Of a DNA stretch of 64,000 bases, positions 28,331 through 37,738 are shown in pieces. The notes beneath the pieces are model-generated. The model did no database searches. It was given only the letters and a program-made list of their open reading frames with translations, and was not told where the DNA came from. The stretch is from Legionella oakridgensis ATCC 33761 = DSM 21215 (GTDB lineage Bacteria > Pseudomonadota > Gammaproteobacteria > Legionellales > Legionellaceae): assembly GCF_000512355.1 (NCBI RefSeq), contig NZ_CP004006.1, positions 2,376,501 to 2,440,500 of the forward strand. Direction: 5' to 3'. The first letter of the stretch is position 1, and each line of letters opens with the position of its first letter. The translations under genes and the position numbers were made by a program.

Positions 28331-29287
28331 ATGCCAGAACTTATCTACAATAATCAAACCTGCTCTATAAAGGATGGAGAGTCTGTTTTAGAATGTTTGT
28401 TACGTCATAACATTGATCATCCACATTCCTGCCGCATTGGTGTATGTCAAGCTTGCCTGATTAAAACGACAGAATCCGTTATGGAGCCCCAATGGCAGGA
28501 AGGCCTTCCAGACACGCTTAAAGCCCAAGGTTACTTCCTGGCCTGCCAGGCAAAACCTTCTGTTAACCTCCATCTAAGCGCAGCAGAGACCTCTGAATGT
28601 GACCAAGAAGCTATGATCACTGAAATAACCAATCTGACGTACAATGTCATTAAAGTTAAATTGTTCACAGAAAATCTTAATCACTGGACGCCCGGCCAAT
28701 ATCTCAATTTCATCAATTCGGATGCAATCGGTCGCAGTTATTCCATTGCTAATCTACCTGCTAAAGAAGGTTATATTGAATTACACATCAAGCTTCAACC
28801 ACAAGGCGCAATGAGTCGATGGCTTCGTGAGCAAGCAACGGTTGATACGCTTGTTCATATCCGAGGTCCTTTTGGTAAATGCTATTATATTAATCTTGAA
28901 AAAAAATCCTTTGATATCCTGCTTGCCGGCACAGGCACTGGACTAGCACCACTGCTTGCCATTGCCAAGGATGCGCTCAGCCAACACCATCCAGGAAAAA
29001 TTACATTAATTCACGGAGGATGTATTGATGAAGACATCTATTATAGTGAAGAGCTTGAAACACTGGCCATCTTTCACCAGAATTTTAATTACATCCCTTG
29101 TGTATTAAAAAGCAATGGCCGTTATCCAGAAGCCAATATTAACCAGCAATTGCTGAAACATTTGGCCAATACCACTCATACTCAGGTGTATGTGTGCGGG
29201 CCCAAGGAAACAACCAATGCATTAAAAACAAAGGCATTTCTTGCTGGTGTGCCTTCTTCAGGCATTCATAGTGATGCTTTTTTATAA
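28331..29287 (+). CDS. Ferredoxin-NAD(P)H reductase with N-terminal [2Fe-2S] domain
   Basis: 318 residues from ATG 28331. N-terminal plant-type ferredoxin with CRIGVCQAC ... C at about residues 36-73, then the FAD region GRSYSIANLP and the NAD(P) region LLAGTGTGLAPLL and VYVCGPKE. This is the electron-transfer layout of phenol hydroxylase or methane monooxygenase reductases. Following the truncated hemoglobin under NsrR control, it probably reduces that hemoglobin for NO dioxygenation. Confidence 0.9.
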   Translation: MPELIYNNQTCSIKDGESVLECLLRHNIDHPHSCRIGVCQACLIKTTESVMEPQWQEGLPDTLKAQGYFLACQAKPSVNLHLSAAETSECDQEAMITEITNLTYNVIKVKLFTENLNHWTPGQYLNFINSDAIGRSYSIANLPAKEGYIELHIKLQPQGAMSRWLREQATVDTLVHIRGPFGKCYYINLEKKSFDILLAGTGTGLAPLLAIAKDALSQHHPGKITLIHGGCIDEDIYYSEELETLAIFHQNFNYIPCVLKSNGRYPEANINQQLLKHLANTTHTQVYVCGPKETTNALKTKAFLAGVPSSGIHSDAFL

Positions 29288-29291
29288 ATAT

Positions 29292-29339
29292 CTAGGAATT
29301 TTTCCGGTTATTAAAAGTAACGGCGTTCCTTAGTTTTTT
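29292..29339 (+). terminator. Rho-independent terminator of the hemoglobin-reductase operon
   Basis: Nested hairpin: AGGAA (29294-29298) with TTCCT (29326-29330), and CCGGTTA with TAACGG inside, followed by TAGTTTTTT. It lies just after the reductase stop and before the convergent channel gene. Confidence 0.6.
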
Positions 29340-29399
29340 AAAAATAATTCACTCATAGAGAGCACCCATGTGTTATGGATGCATTGATCTTGCAATGAT

Positions 29400-30464
29400 T
29401 TATATAAGGCAAAATTTGGCATCATTATTTATAAAATTTTTGCATAAACCATATATCTCATTTTTGTCTTGCAACTCAGTTAGGGCTTCATTAATTGTCT
29501 GCAATGTCTTTGGATCTCGCACAGCAAAAGCCAACTCCGTTGATCCCAAAACAAACTCTTGCAAGCTATAACGATATAACTGATTATGAAAAACATATTT
29601 GATAGAGGCGTAATTTGCTATCACACTATCGACTTGCTTATTCTCTAATAAGTTTAATCCTTCTTCTAACGTCGTAATGTAGGTTATTTGAATTTTATTT
29701 TCTTTAAAAATATCAATCAACGGCGAAAATTTCCTGATGGCTATATGTTTATTGGTTTCTTCATTGATGGCTTCCGTATTCAAGCCTATATTCGTATGAG
29801 CAATTAACATGGTGGAAGTAACCGTTGCCGAAAACATAGAGATGAAAGATAATCCCATTAATAACCACAATATACTGAAAAATAACATTAATTTTGATTT
29901 TGGATAGAAAATATAATTTAACGAAAATAAAGCACTTAATGAATTTAAAAAAGCATATAAAAAATGCTCAAACCAATTTTTTTTATACCAATAATATTCA
30001 AAGATGGCCATTATTAATCCAAACAACACCGTCACTATCAAAAAAACAAGCAAAAATGGCATGATGGTGTGAATTAATGTTTTAAACACTGCTGAGATTC
30101 TGGGTAACTTATTAGCTGAAATTATACCAATTGTATTTATAAAGTACGGTCTGGAAAAAGATAATGATTTAATTAAATTAAAAGTAACCGGTATAGGAGA
30201 AACAATGACGTCAATGTTCTTGTTCTTATAAGCTTGAATAACTGCCATTTCATTAGCAAATAATTGATATTCAAAATTCAGTTTTGCTGCTTTTGCAACA
30301 GTTTCCCAAATTGCGATGGATATTCCCGAATATTTTCCTTGGTTTTCCATCACAAAAGGAGGATCTAGCACTATTCCTACTTGTATAGGAGATGCCATAC
30401 AAACATTCAAAAAAAGAAACAACACGATAAAAATACAACTAAAGATAGATTTATTTTTATCCAC
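29400..30464 (-). CDS. Ionotropic glutamate-receptor-like channel protein
   Basis: 354 residues. After a signal peptide (IFIVLFLFLNVCMAS), a periplasmic-binding lobe (VGIVLDPPFVMENQGKYSG, FSRPYFINTIGII) is interrupted by a hydrophobic helix (PFLLVFLIVTVLFGLIMAIF), a pore-loop region (FLYAFLNSLSALFSLNYIF) and a third helix (SILWLLMGLSFISMFSATVT), then the second lobe. This S1-M1-P-M2-S2 layout is that of prokaryotic glutamate receptors such as GluR0. The selectivity filter TVGYG of potassium channels is not present. The usual ligand-binding Arg before FS.PY is a Leu here and the acidic residue of S2 (VDSVIAN) is Asn, so the ligand is probably not a standard amino acid. Confidence 0.8.
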   Translation of the reverse strand: MDKNKSIFSCIFIVLFLFLNVCMASPIQVGIVLDPPFVMENQGKYSGISIAIWETVAKAAKLNFEYQLFANEMAVIQAYKNKNIDVIVSPIPVTFNLIKSLSFSRPYFINTIGIISANKLPRISAVFKTLIHTIMPFLLVFLIVTVLFGLIMAIFEYYWYKKNWFEHFLYAFLNSLSALFSLNYIFYPKSKLMLFFSILWLLMGLSFISMFSATVTSTMLIAHTNIGLNTEAINEETNKHIAIRKFSPLIDIFKENKIQITYITTLEEGLNLLENKQVDSVIANYASIKYVFHNQLYRYSLQEFVLGSTELAFAVRDPKTLQTINEALTELQDKNEIYGLCKNFINNDAKFCLI

Positions 30465-30611
30465 TTTTAATCCGCTGGGTAAAAAACAAAAATTTTATTT
30501 TATTGTCATTCATTGTAACTTTTTATAACTATTGTGCCAGCGTTATTACAACACCTGCTTTTTTATACTAATTTTGGCCCAAACATTAATTAATTAATGC
30601 CTATGGAGAAT

Positions 30612-31067
30612 CTAGTCATAGAATTGTGGCTTTTTCCTTAACTCTTTTGTTTGGCCTTGCTTGGACTTTTCATCCAGCATCTTCTGTTGAGCTCGTCTTG
30701 AACGTCTTTTCTTTTGGCGTTTTATTTTTTCTATTCTTTGCTGCTCTTTTGTTTTTTCATCTCTTAAGATTGAATGCAATTTTTCACAAAGTCGCATTCT
30801 TGCAAAATAGCGGTTATCTTCACGGCTTCTGGATTCCTGACACTTTATCTCTACTCCGGATGGCCAATGTTTCAAATAGACGGTGGCAGCCGTTTTATGC
30901 AATTTTTGCCCGCCCTTACCACGACCAAGGATAAATTTTTCGATAAGATCCGCTTCATTAATATGAAGTTTGCTCATCCAATCTGTTAGTTTTTCCCATT
31001 TATCTTTACGGATCATGACATTCGATGCTTGCCGCCCTAAATCATTATCATAGTCCACGTCTCCCAA
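30612..31067 (-). CDS. Peptide chain release factor-like protein (GGQ domain)
   Basis: 151 residues. FILGRGKGGQKLHKTAATVYLKH carries the GGQ peptidyl-tRNA hydrolysis motif of RF-1 domain proteins, and SRSREDNRYFARMRL follows as in release factors. The N-terminal stop-codon recognition domain is missing; the C-terminus is a long basic tail (KIKRQKKRRSRRAQQK). This resembles ArfB/C12orf65-type ribosome rescue factors or PrfH-related proteins. It diverges from nudC. Confidence 0.8.
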   Translation of the reverse strand: MGDVDYDNDLGRQASNVMIRKDKWEKLTDWMSKLHINEADLIEKFILGRGKGGQKLHKTAATVYLKHWPSGVEIKCQESRSREDNRYFARMRLCEKLHSILRDEKTKEQQRIEKIKRQKKRRSRRAQQKMLDEKSKQGQTKELRKKPQFYD

Positions 31068-31121
31068 CTCAATCTATGCTTGCTGTATAATACGGTCAGT
31101 AAAATTGAAAGAGTATTTAGT

Positions 31122-31925
31122 ATGATTCAAACTTCGCAAGATAAATCTTGCTGGCTGATTATTCAAAATAATGACTCTGTATTGTTAAGTAAAAATAATA
31201 CGTTACTAAATGGAAATGACATTGCATGCCTATCGGCGTACTTTACAAGAAGTTTTCAACTGGGGATGTTGAAAGATACAGAATATTTTTGCGCTGAAAT
31301 ACATGCAAAACAGAGTGCTTTCAATGAATTTAATGCTGTTTCCTTACGCCAAGCGTTATCACTATTGACCCCGGATGAATATGGCATGGGCGTTAAAGCC
31401 TATTCTGTTATTAACTGGGATAAAAACCACCAATTTTGCGGACGTTGTGGTGCACGTACTATTCATCAAAATAAACACTTTGAGCGAACTTGTCTCTCCT
31501 GCCGTATCAGTTTCTTCCCAAGGATTTCGCCTTCCATTATTGTGCTCATCCATAAAGGCGATCAATTAGTGATGGCAAGAAGCTCGCATTTTTCAGCAGG
31601 GATTTATGGTCTTATTGCCGGCTTCGTTGAGGCAGGAGAAAGTCTTGAAAACGCTGTGCATCGGGAAGTAAAAGAAGAAATAGGACTAGAAATAAAAAAT
31701 TTATCCTACTTTGGCTCGCAGCCTTGGCCATTTCCCGATTCATTAATGCTTGCATTCACCGCGGAATATGCCTCTGGTGATCTTGTAATAGACAAAAATG
31801 AAATTGAAGAGGCTGGATGGTATCGATATGATAACTTGCCTGGCCGCCCATCCATGGCAATTAGCATTGCTTCAACATTGCTGGATAATTTTATTAATGT
31901 ATGCCAAGAAAAGTATAAATATTAA
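31122..31925 (+). CDS. nudC: NAD(H) pyrophosphatase NudC
   Basis: 268 residues from ATG 31122. Zinc ribbon CGRCGART ... CLSC at about residues 106-126, Nudix box GFVEAGESLENAVHREVKEEIG, and the NudC-specific SQPWPFPDSLM that follows. It splits NAD(H) to NMN and AMP and removes NAD caps from RNA. A TATAAT lies at 31086-31091, a plausible promoter. Stop is followed by a small hairpin (ATGCTC/GAGCAT, 31925-31943) without a T tract. Confidence 0.92.
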   Translation: MIQTSQDKSCWLIIQNNDSVLLSKNNTLLNGNDIACLSAYFTRSFQLGMLKDTEYFCAEIHAKQSAFNEFNAVSLRQALSLLTPDEYGMGVKAYSVINWDKNHQFCGRCGARTIHQNKHFERTCLSCRISFFPRISPSIIVLIHKGDQLVMARSSHFSAGIYGLIAGFVEAGESLENAVHREVKEEIGLEIKNLSYFGSQPWPFPDSLMLAFTAEYASGDLVIDKNEIEEAGWYRYDNLPGRPSMAISIASTLLDNFINVCQEKYKY

Positions 31926-31983
31926 TGCTCCTTAAATGAGCATCGTGATATAATTTGTGCTTTTTATTGGAAGATGGCGCATT

Positions 31984-32808
31984 ATGCCTAAAGAGAAAAA
32001 AACGTTATGGGATGCCTATGCCTTGAGTGTAAGTTATACAGGGCTTACTACTTTAATAGGACATCCAGCTGAACGACTTAAAGTTGCCATTCAAACCAAT
32101 CTTTCTCAGAGTGCTTATTCAGTCACGAAACAATTTGCAACCGCCAATTTAAGGCACTTTTCTACCGGTTTCTTTTCTTGCGTTCTTCGTCAACAAAGCA
32201 AAGTGGCATACAGGCCTCTCTTGATGACCCATATACCCAATGAAATTGATAGACTACAGTTTCCCATGATGATTGGAAGTATCCTGAAAGCAACGGTAGC
32301 GAGTACCCTAGATACGTTGGTACTTAGCCCCATTGAGAATATTAAAACAATACAAATGAGGGCTATAGCAAGCCAAGACAAGCCTATAAAACCTTTGCAA
32401 GCAATGCAAACCGTTTATTATCAACGAGGATTGCCAGGCTTTTTTGCTGGCAGTGCTGCGACACTGGGAAAAGCCTTTCCTAGCTGGGTATATTTATTCA
32501 TGACTTATAATGCCATTAAAACCAAACGGGAAAAGCAAACCTTTCTATCAACCATTTTATGGGCAACTGCAGCCTCTGTTCCCGTTACTGTTACAACGAC
32601 ACCGCTTGATGTGATAAAAAGCCAACAACAGGCTTTTAAAAGTGAATCCAATCAAACGATCGGGGCCGTTGCCTCACAAATTTATAAAAATCATGGCTTT
32701 GGTGCTTTTTTTAAGGGATTTAATTGTCGCTTATTGCATAAATCATTATCGACTGCTGGAGCTTATATGATTTTAGACGTTGCAAGTAATATAAGTTTCA
32801 ATAAGTAA
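31984..32808 (+). CDS. Mitochondrial-carrier-family protein (LncP-like effector candidate)
   Basis: 274 residues from ATG 31984. The mitochondrial carrier signature PX[DE]XX[KR] appears once in each of three repeats: GHPAERLKVAIQT, LSPIENIKTIQMR and TTPLDVIKSQQQ, each after a hydrophobic helix, with GFFAGSAATLGKAFP and FFKGFNCRLLHKS as the repeat-internal glycine motifs. The family is otherwise eukaryotic. L. pneumophila LncP, a Dot/Icm effector targeted to host mitochondria, is the known bacterial precedent. A TATAAT (31947-31952) lies 30 bases upstream. Function here is inferred. Confidence 0.88.
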   Translation: MPKEKKTLWDAYALSVSYTGLTTLIGHPAERLKVAIQTNLSQSAYSVTKQFATANLRHFSTGFFSCVLRQQSKVAYRPLLMTHIPNEIDRLQFPMMIGSILKATVASTLDTLVLSPIENIKTIQMRAIASQDKPIKPLQAMQTVYYQRGLPGFFAGSAATLGKAFPSWVYLFMTYNAIKTKREKQTFLSTILWATAASVPVTVTTTPLDVIKSQQQAFKSESNQTIGAVASQIYKNHGFGAFFKGFNCRLLHKSLSTAGAYMILDVASNISFNK

Positions 32809-32956
32809 ATAACGGCTATTGTTAATCCTTCCATCGTCTGGTTATTAGCCGCCAATTGAATGAATGTCAGGAAATGAATATCCTACCATGCATTGCATTT
32901 CCACGTCTTTTTAGCTAATACTAAAAATAATACGTCTCCTAAATAAATGCTGGAAA

Positions 32957-33889
32957 ATGGGGCTTGCATTCAAAAAAATCGACCGTTATCCTCATGTTCG
33001 AAAATTAATAGACATCATTCTGCAATTGGATCCGTTGCAAGGCGATGGATTAAAAAAATCGCTGCCCAGACTAACAAGCGGTGAAATTGAGGCACTGGAA
33101 GATTATCTGATCTTTTCTCTTAAACAGGGCCTTTCTCTTGATTACCTCGCCCATTGTTATCAAATGATAGTCTTGGATTTTATAAAAGAGTCTCTTTACT
33201 TCAAGACGCATAAAAAATACCGCTATTCGAGCGTTGCCGAGGTTGCCGATCAAGTTTATTTTGATAAAAAATATATGTCCTCCTACATGCATGGAGTATT
33301 TATTTCGTTATTTTTCTGGCCCAACCATTTGAGCCTTTATCGATTTTTTAGAAAGACCATTCCAAGAAAAAAGCAAGGGATTTATCTCGAAATTGGCCCT
33401 GGTCACGGCTATTTTTTCTTTACTGCCTTAAATCTTAGCGCATACACTCATTTCATAGGGATTGATCTGAGTGAAACGAGCATTCAACAAACCAATGCCT
33501 TAGCCAATTGGAAACCGCATGAAAAAAATATACAGCTGCATTGCACTGATTTTTTCAACGCACCATTAGAAGAATCACACTTTGATGCAATTGTCATGGG
33601 AGAAATGCTAGAGCATGTGGAAAATCCGCAAGATTATTTAAAAAAAATTGCATCCATTGCCAAGCCAGAAGCCTATATTTTTTTAACAACATGCATTAAT
33701 GCACCAGCGATTGATCACATTTATCAATTTAAGAATTTACAAGAATTAGACACTCTTTTTACTCAAAGTGGCTTGAACATCAAAAAGCAATGCATACTGC
33801 CTTATGTGGATAAAACCTTAGAGGAATGCATAAACAATTATTTAGCTATAAACGTCGGGTATGTCCTTGAAAAGAAATCAATTAGATAA
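32957..33889 (+). CDS. SAM-dependent class I methyltransferase
   Basis: 310 residues. Motif I is YLEIGPGHGYFFFTAL at about 141-156, followed by FIGIDLSETSIQQ (motif II), FDAIVMGEMLEHVENP (motif IV) and FLTTCINAPAIDH. An N-terminal helical region of about 120 residues has no family I recognise. It overlaps the FkbH gene by 29 bases, so it is probably co-translated with FkbH and the ACP and methylates their product or its carrier-bound form. Confidence 0.87.
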   Translation: MGLAFKKIDRYPHVRKLIDIILQLDPLQGDGLKKSLPRLTSGEIEALEDYLIFSLKQGLSLDYLAHCYQMIVLDFIKESLYFKTHKKYRYSSVAEVADQVYFDKKYMSSYMHGVFISLFFWPNHLSLYRFFRKTIPRKKQGIYLEIGPGHGYFFFTALNLSAYTHFIGIDLSETSIQQTNALANWKPHEKNIQLHCTDFFNAPLEESHFDAIVMGEMLEHVENPQDYLKKIASIAKPEAYIFLTTCINAPAIDHIYQFKNLQELDTLFTQSGLNIKKQCILPYVDKTLEECINNYLAINVGYVLEKKSIR

Positions 33890-35678
33890 AAATCCTCTGC
33901 GGTTGCCTAACGTATTGGAATATCCTTTGGACTCGGCTCTGATTTTGAGGAAAAAACATATCATAAAAAAAGCACTCTTGCTTAATCAGGAGCTCATTTC
34001 AAAAAAAATTGCCTTGTTAGGTGGATCCAATACATCAGAAATTAAATCCATTTTGGAACTGTTTCTTTTAAAGATTGGTATTAAACCAGAATTTTATGAA
34101 TCTCAATTCAATAAATATTATGAAGAAGCTATTTTCCCACAGCAAGCGCTTACACAATTCAAACCGGATCTGATTTACATTCATGTAACCAATAAAAATA
34201 TCTCCTCCTATCCTTCAATAACCGACTCTATGGAAGACATCGAGCGTCTTTTGCAACAAGAATGTAATAAATATCTTACGATTTGGGCTGGTTTAAAGCA
34301 ATACGGCTGTCCCGTCATTCAAAATAATTTTGAGCTGCCTCAACAACGTATTCTTGGTAATTTGGATGCTTATGATCCTCGAGGTGCGGTTCATTATATA
34401 ACTCGATTAAATTTATTTTTTGCCGAAGAAGCCTTACATCAAACTAATTTATATTTAAATGATATTCATTATCTTGCAGCCTCTTTGGGGTTATCTCGTT
34501 GGTTTGACCCTCAACTATGGTATGTTGCACGCTATGCTCTAAGCTATGAAGCCATCCCCTATCTCGCCCAAAATCTATCAGCCATTATGGGTAGCCTATG
34601 GGGGGTATCCAAAAAAGCAATCGTGCTGGATTTGGATAATACCTGCTGGGGAGGAACGATTGGTGATGATGGACTAGAAGGCATAGTCATTGGTAAAGAC
34701 ACGCCACTAGCTGAAGCATTCAGTGACTTTCAATCTTATCTTAAAAAATTAAAAGAACGCGGGGTTGTTTTGACTACTTGCTCTAAAAATGAACCGGAGC
34801 AGGCCAAACAAGGATTCAGACATCCTGATACCATTTTGGTTGAAGAAGATTTTGCATTATTTGCAGCAAGTTGGGAACCAAAAGATAAAACCATGTTACA
34901 AATCAGTGATCGATTAAATCTCGGTTCAGGCAGTTTTGTTTTTATTGATGACAACCCTGCAGAGCGACAATTGGTAAGAACTAATTTCCCCATGGTCAGT
35001 GTTCCTGAAGTAGGCAGTGAGGTGATAAATTTCATCAACCACATTGATAAAAATCATTTTTTTGAGACAGTCAGCGTTTCAAATGAAGATCTCATACGCA
35101 CCACCGATTATAAAAATAAGGAAAAGCGTGCCGCAATCGTTCATCAATTCATCAATTATGAGGCGTATCTCGATAGTTTATCGATGTCTGCTGAAATTAA
35201 ACCGTTTACGCCTTTGTATATGGAGCGGATTACGCAATTAATTAATAAAACCAATCAGTTTAATGTAACGAATAAACGTTTTACATTAACCGAACTTGAT
35301 GCCATCAGTAAAAATACGAATTATATGACGTTATATGGGCGGCTCATGGATTGTTATGGCGATTTTGGCCTCATTTCAGCGCTCATTTGCAGAATTGAAG
35401 GCAAGGCCTGTCATATTGAGTTGTGGGTGATGAGTTGTAGAGCATTTCAAAGAACCATGGAACATGCCATGCTGGATACTCTTGTTGCTTGGTGCAAAAC
35501 CTTAAATATTGACACCATCATTGGTTCTTACCATCAAACCAGCAAGAACCATTTTGTTGCTCATTTATATGAGCGGTTAGGATTTACCAAGATAGTAAAC
35601 AATGTCATGCCTACATGGAGTATACCAGTCAATGAATATAAAAATAAAAACAGGCACATAAAGGTGAACAATGACTAG
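33861..35678 (+). CDS. FkbH-like HAD-family glyceryl-ACP synthase
   Basis: 605 residues. The HAD motif VLDLDNTCWGGTIGDDG lies at about 253-269 and FIDDNPAERQLV at 358-369; the N-terminal region (about 40-230) is the SGNH-like part and the C-terminal region contains FKIELW-type GNAT fold (HIELWVMSCRAFQRTMEHAML). FkbH enzymes take 1,3-bisphosphoglycerate, dephosphorylate it and load glycerate on an ACP as glyceryl-S-ACP. Its ACP overlaps its end by eight bases. No dehydrogenases for methoxymalonyl formation (FkbI, FkbK) are present, so a plain glyceryl unit is the likelier product. Confidence 0.92.
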   Translation: MSLKRNQLDKNPLRLPNVLEYPLDSALILRKKHIIKKALLLNQELISKKIALLGGSNTSEIKSILELFLLKIGIKPEFYESQFNKYYEEAIFPQQALTQFKPDLIYIHVTNKNISSYPSITDSMEDIERLLQQECNKYLTIWAGLKQYGCPVIQNNFELPQQRILGNLDAYDPRGAVHYITRLNLFFAEEALHQTNLYLNDIHYLAASLGLSRWFDPQLWYVARYALSYEAIPYLAQNLSAIMGSLWGVSKKAIVLDLDNTCWGGTIGDDGLEGIVIGKDTPLAEAFSDFQSYLKKLKERGVVLTTCSKNEPEQAKQGFRHPDTILVEEDFALFAASWEPKDKTMLQISDRLNLGSGSFVFIDDNPAERQLVRTNFPMVSVPEVGSEVINFINHIDKNHFFETVSVSNEDLIRTTDYKNKEKRAAIVHQFINYEAYLDSLSMSAEIKPFTPLYMERITQLINKTNQFNVTNKRFTLTELDAISKNTNYMTLYGRLMDCYGDFGLISALICRIEGKACHIELWVMSCRAFQRTMEHAMLDTLVAWCKTLNIDTIIGSYHQTSKNHFVAHLYERLGFTKIVNNVMPTWSIPVNEYKNKNRHIKVNND

Positions 35679-35922
35679 AGAAGACGTTGTAAGAAGAATG
35701 CAAGAAATTTTTAGAGACATTTTTAATGATTCATCATTAATCGTTTCGGAACACTTAAATACGGGGGATATTGATTATTGGGACTCTTTAAATCACATTA
35801 ACCTCCTCAGTGCGATTCAACAGGAGTTTCATGTAACGTTTGAGTTAAATGAGTTGCATGATTTAAATAACGTTGGTGCTATCGTTGATTCCATATTAAA
35901 GAAATCACGCCAATCACAATAA
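35671..35922 (+). CDS. Acyl carrier protein (FkbJ-type)
   Basis: 83 residues. Phosphopantetheine serine at Ser39 in YWDSLNHINLL, the form typical of FkbJ-like glyceryl-ACPs. It overlaps fkbH by eight bases (ATGACTAG), which fits tight stoichiometry. It is the expected carrier for the glyceryl group. Its gene converges with the condensation-domain gene, 70 bases away. Confidence 0.93.
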   Translation: MTREDVVRRMQEIFRDIFNDSSLIVSEHLNTGDIDYWDSLNHINLLSAIQQEFHVTFELNELHDLNNVGAIVDSILKKSRQSQ

Positions 35923-35992
35923 ATAGATACACAAGCGTTTTAGTATGTATTAGGTTGTTTTCTATTTAGTTCATTCTAAAGGAATAACAAAC

Positions 35993-37233
35993 TTAAGATA
36001 GGAGAATATCTGGAAAAATTGTTTTTAACTGATGAAGCAAACGTGTATGAACCCCTTTTGCTGCCGAACTGTGTATGTTAATCACCAGGTTGTCGTTTAA
36101 GTGTTCCACATGAAAAAATATCAACCTCCCAAGAGTACAAATGTACGTTTTTGACTTTGGCCAGTGAATATAATGATTCACGATGGAATCATTGCCATAC
36201 ATGGTCCTGTTCATATCGTCCATGTAGGTCAACATTAAATAATAAGGTTGATGGTAAGGAGAAATGTATTGATTTAAAAGCGTCTTTCCTTCCAATAAAA
36301 TACGTGTTATTGCCCCATAGCTCATATGTTTAAAATAGATTTTTAATGTTTCGTTTATTGTTTCAGCAAATTGCTTAGGTGTGAGCTGTGCTTGATCTAA
36401 AAAAAGAGGCAATCCTGTCGCTAAATTGGTAACCAGTTCGCGAATACCCGGTATGGGTAAAAAACGATTGGATAAGCTGGTGTAAAGTGTCAATTTATCA
36501 CTACCAGAAACTTTGCATAACAGATTGTAGAGCAGAACCGTAATAATAACGTTTAAAGGAACGCCATTCATATGGTTTTTATCAGCATATTGCTTCATTT
36601 GCTTTGTGGTAACAACAAGACAACTGGAGTTGAATTGCAACGTTCCATAAAATAAATGGTCTAACTGATAGAACTGTTCTGGATCAATGGCATTAAAAAT
36701 CTTTTTTAATTCTTCAGGATTAGAAGGCTCATTAAGTGATGCATGGTATGTTCTGTTAAGTGCCTGGATTTCTGCTTGTGGATTTTTTGTTTTTTCGGGT
36801 ACAGGTCAGCATATCTGCGAAAAATTTCTTCTAAAATAATTTTATTGGACCAGCCATCCATAGCAATATGATGAAAGGCGATGATTAAATAATATTGTTT
36901 CTTTTTTCTTTGCAAATAAATATTGACCAATCGCTCGGCGTGTATGGTGACTCTTAGTTTGACAATATCACGTTCAGGAAAAAATACAGAGCCTTTAAAA
37001 TAAATAGACGACTGTTTCGGAGCTGGGTCAAAATAATAATCGTCTATTTCCCGAGTCAATTTACTGTTCAGCAGGTAATGATTATCTAATGTTTTGCGGA
37101 TGGCCTCTTCTAATTTAGGAATATCAATACTTTCTTGTAAATTTAAGTAATGGATAATATAAGTGACTGCCTCAGGATGATTGTGATGGAATTCATAAGA
37201 ATAAGCATTTTGCTGTATTTTATCTAATTTCAC
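35993..37233 (-). CDS. Stand-alone condensation-domain protein (frameshifted)
   Basis: Two frames, 36706-37233 and 35993-36640, form one protein of about 413 residues. The first has the catalytic HHIAMDGWS (HHxxxDG) at about residue 130; it meets a stop after a shift in the T6 runs at 36783-36788 and 36790-36795, while the other frame continues NPQAEIQALNRTYHASLNEP to meet the second part (NSSCLVVTTKQMKQY ... FFHVEHLNDNLVINIHSS). Stand-alone C domains join acyl or aminoacyl groups to alcohols or amines. It starts at GTG overlapping the upstream ACP stop. Confidence 0.82.
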
Positions 37234-37478
37234 CCTTTTTTATTAGTTTCTTCCTCTTGAACAGTCAATAAACAAGCAAAAATATCGGAGATTTTAGTGG
37301 CGTTATTTATTTTTGAGATATCGAGCCATTTATGCATGGTTTCTAATAGAAAAGAAGCCAGTTCGATGTAATCCATCGATTCAAACCCCAAATCAACCAA
37401 CCGTACTTCAGTATCAACGAGGTCATTTTTAAAATAACGCTGGAAATAATTGGTGATGTTTTTATTAAAATCATCCAT
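37230..37478 (-). CDS. Acyl carrier protein partnering the condensation enzyme
   Basis: About 82 residues from ATG 37478 (a TTG at 37511 gives a longer, less likely start). The modification motif is LGFESMDYIELASFLLE, with Ser as phosphopantetheine site. The next gene, a condensation-domain protein, overlaps it by four bases (GTGA), so they are translated together and probably act on this carrier. The acyl group is unknown. Confidence 0.85.
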   Translation of the reverse strand: MDDFNKNITNYFQRYFKNDLVDTEVRLVDLGFESMDYIELASFLLETMHKWLDISKINNATKISDIFACLLTVQEEETNKKG

Positions 37479-37738
37479 ATTGTTATGCCTATGGCTTGTT
37501 AATTGCTTCAATGAACCACGATTAAATTTTTATTGTCCGAATATAAGTTGGATTAATTATTGTTAGATTAACAGTTTATTTTTAGTTTATTGCGACTATA
37601 CATTCCTAGCGCTCTATGAACCAGATTTAAGGCCGATGTATTATCCTAAATTGGCTGATGAAATGCTCCAGCTGCCTATTTAGATCAAAACAATACCATT
37701 TTAAGTTAATTTAGCACCATTATGTTGCGCAAGTTATC

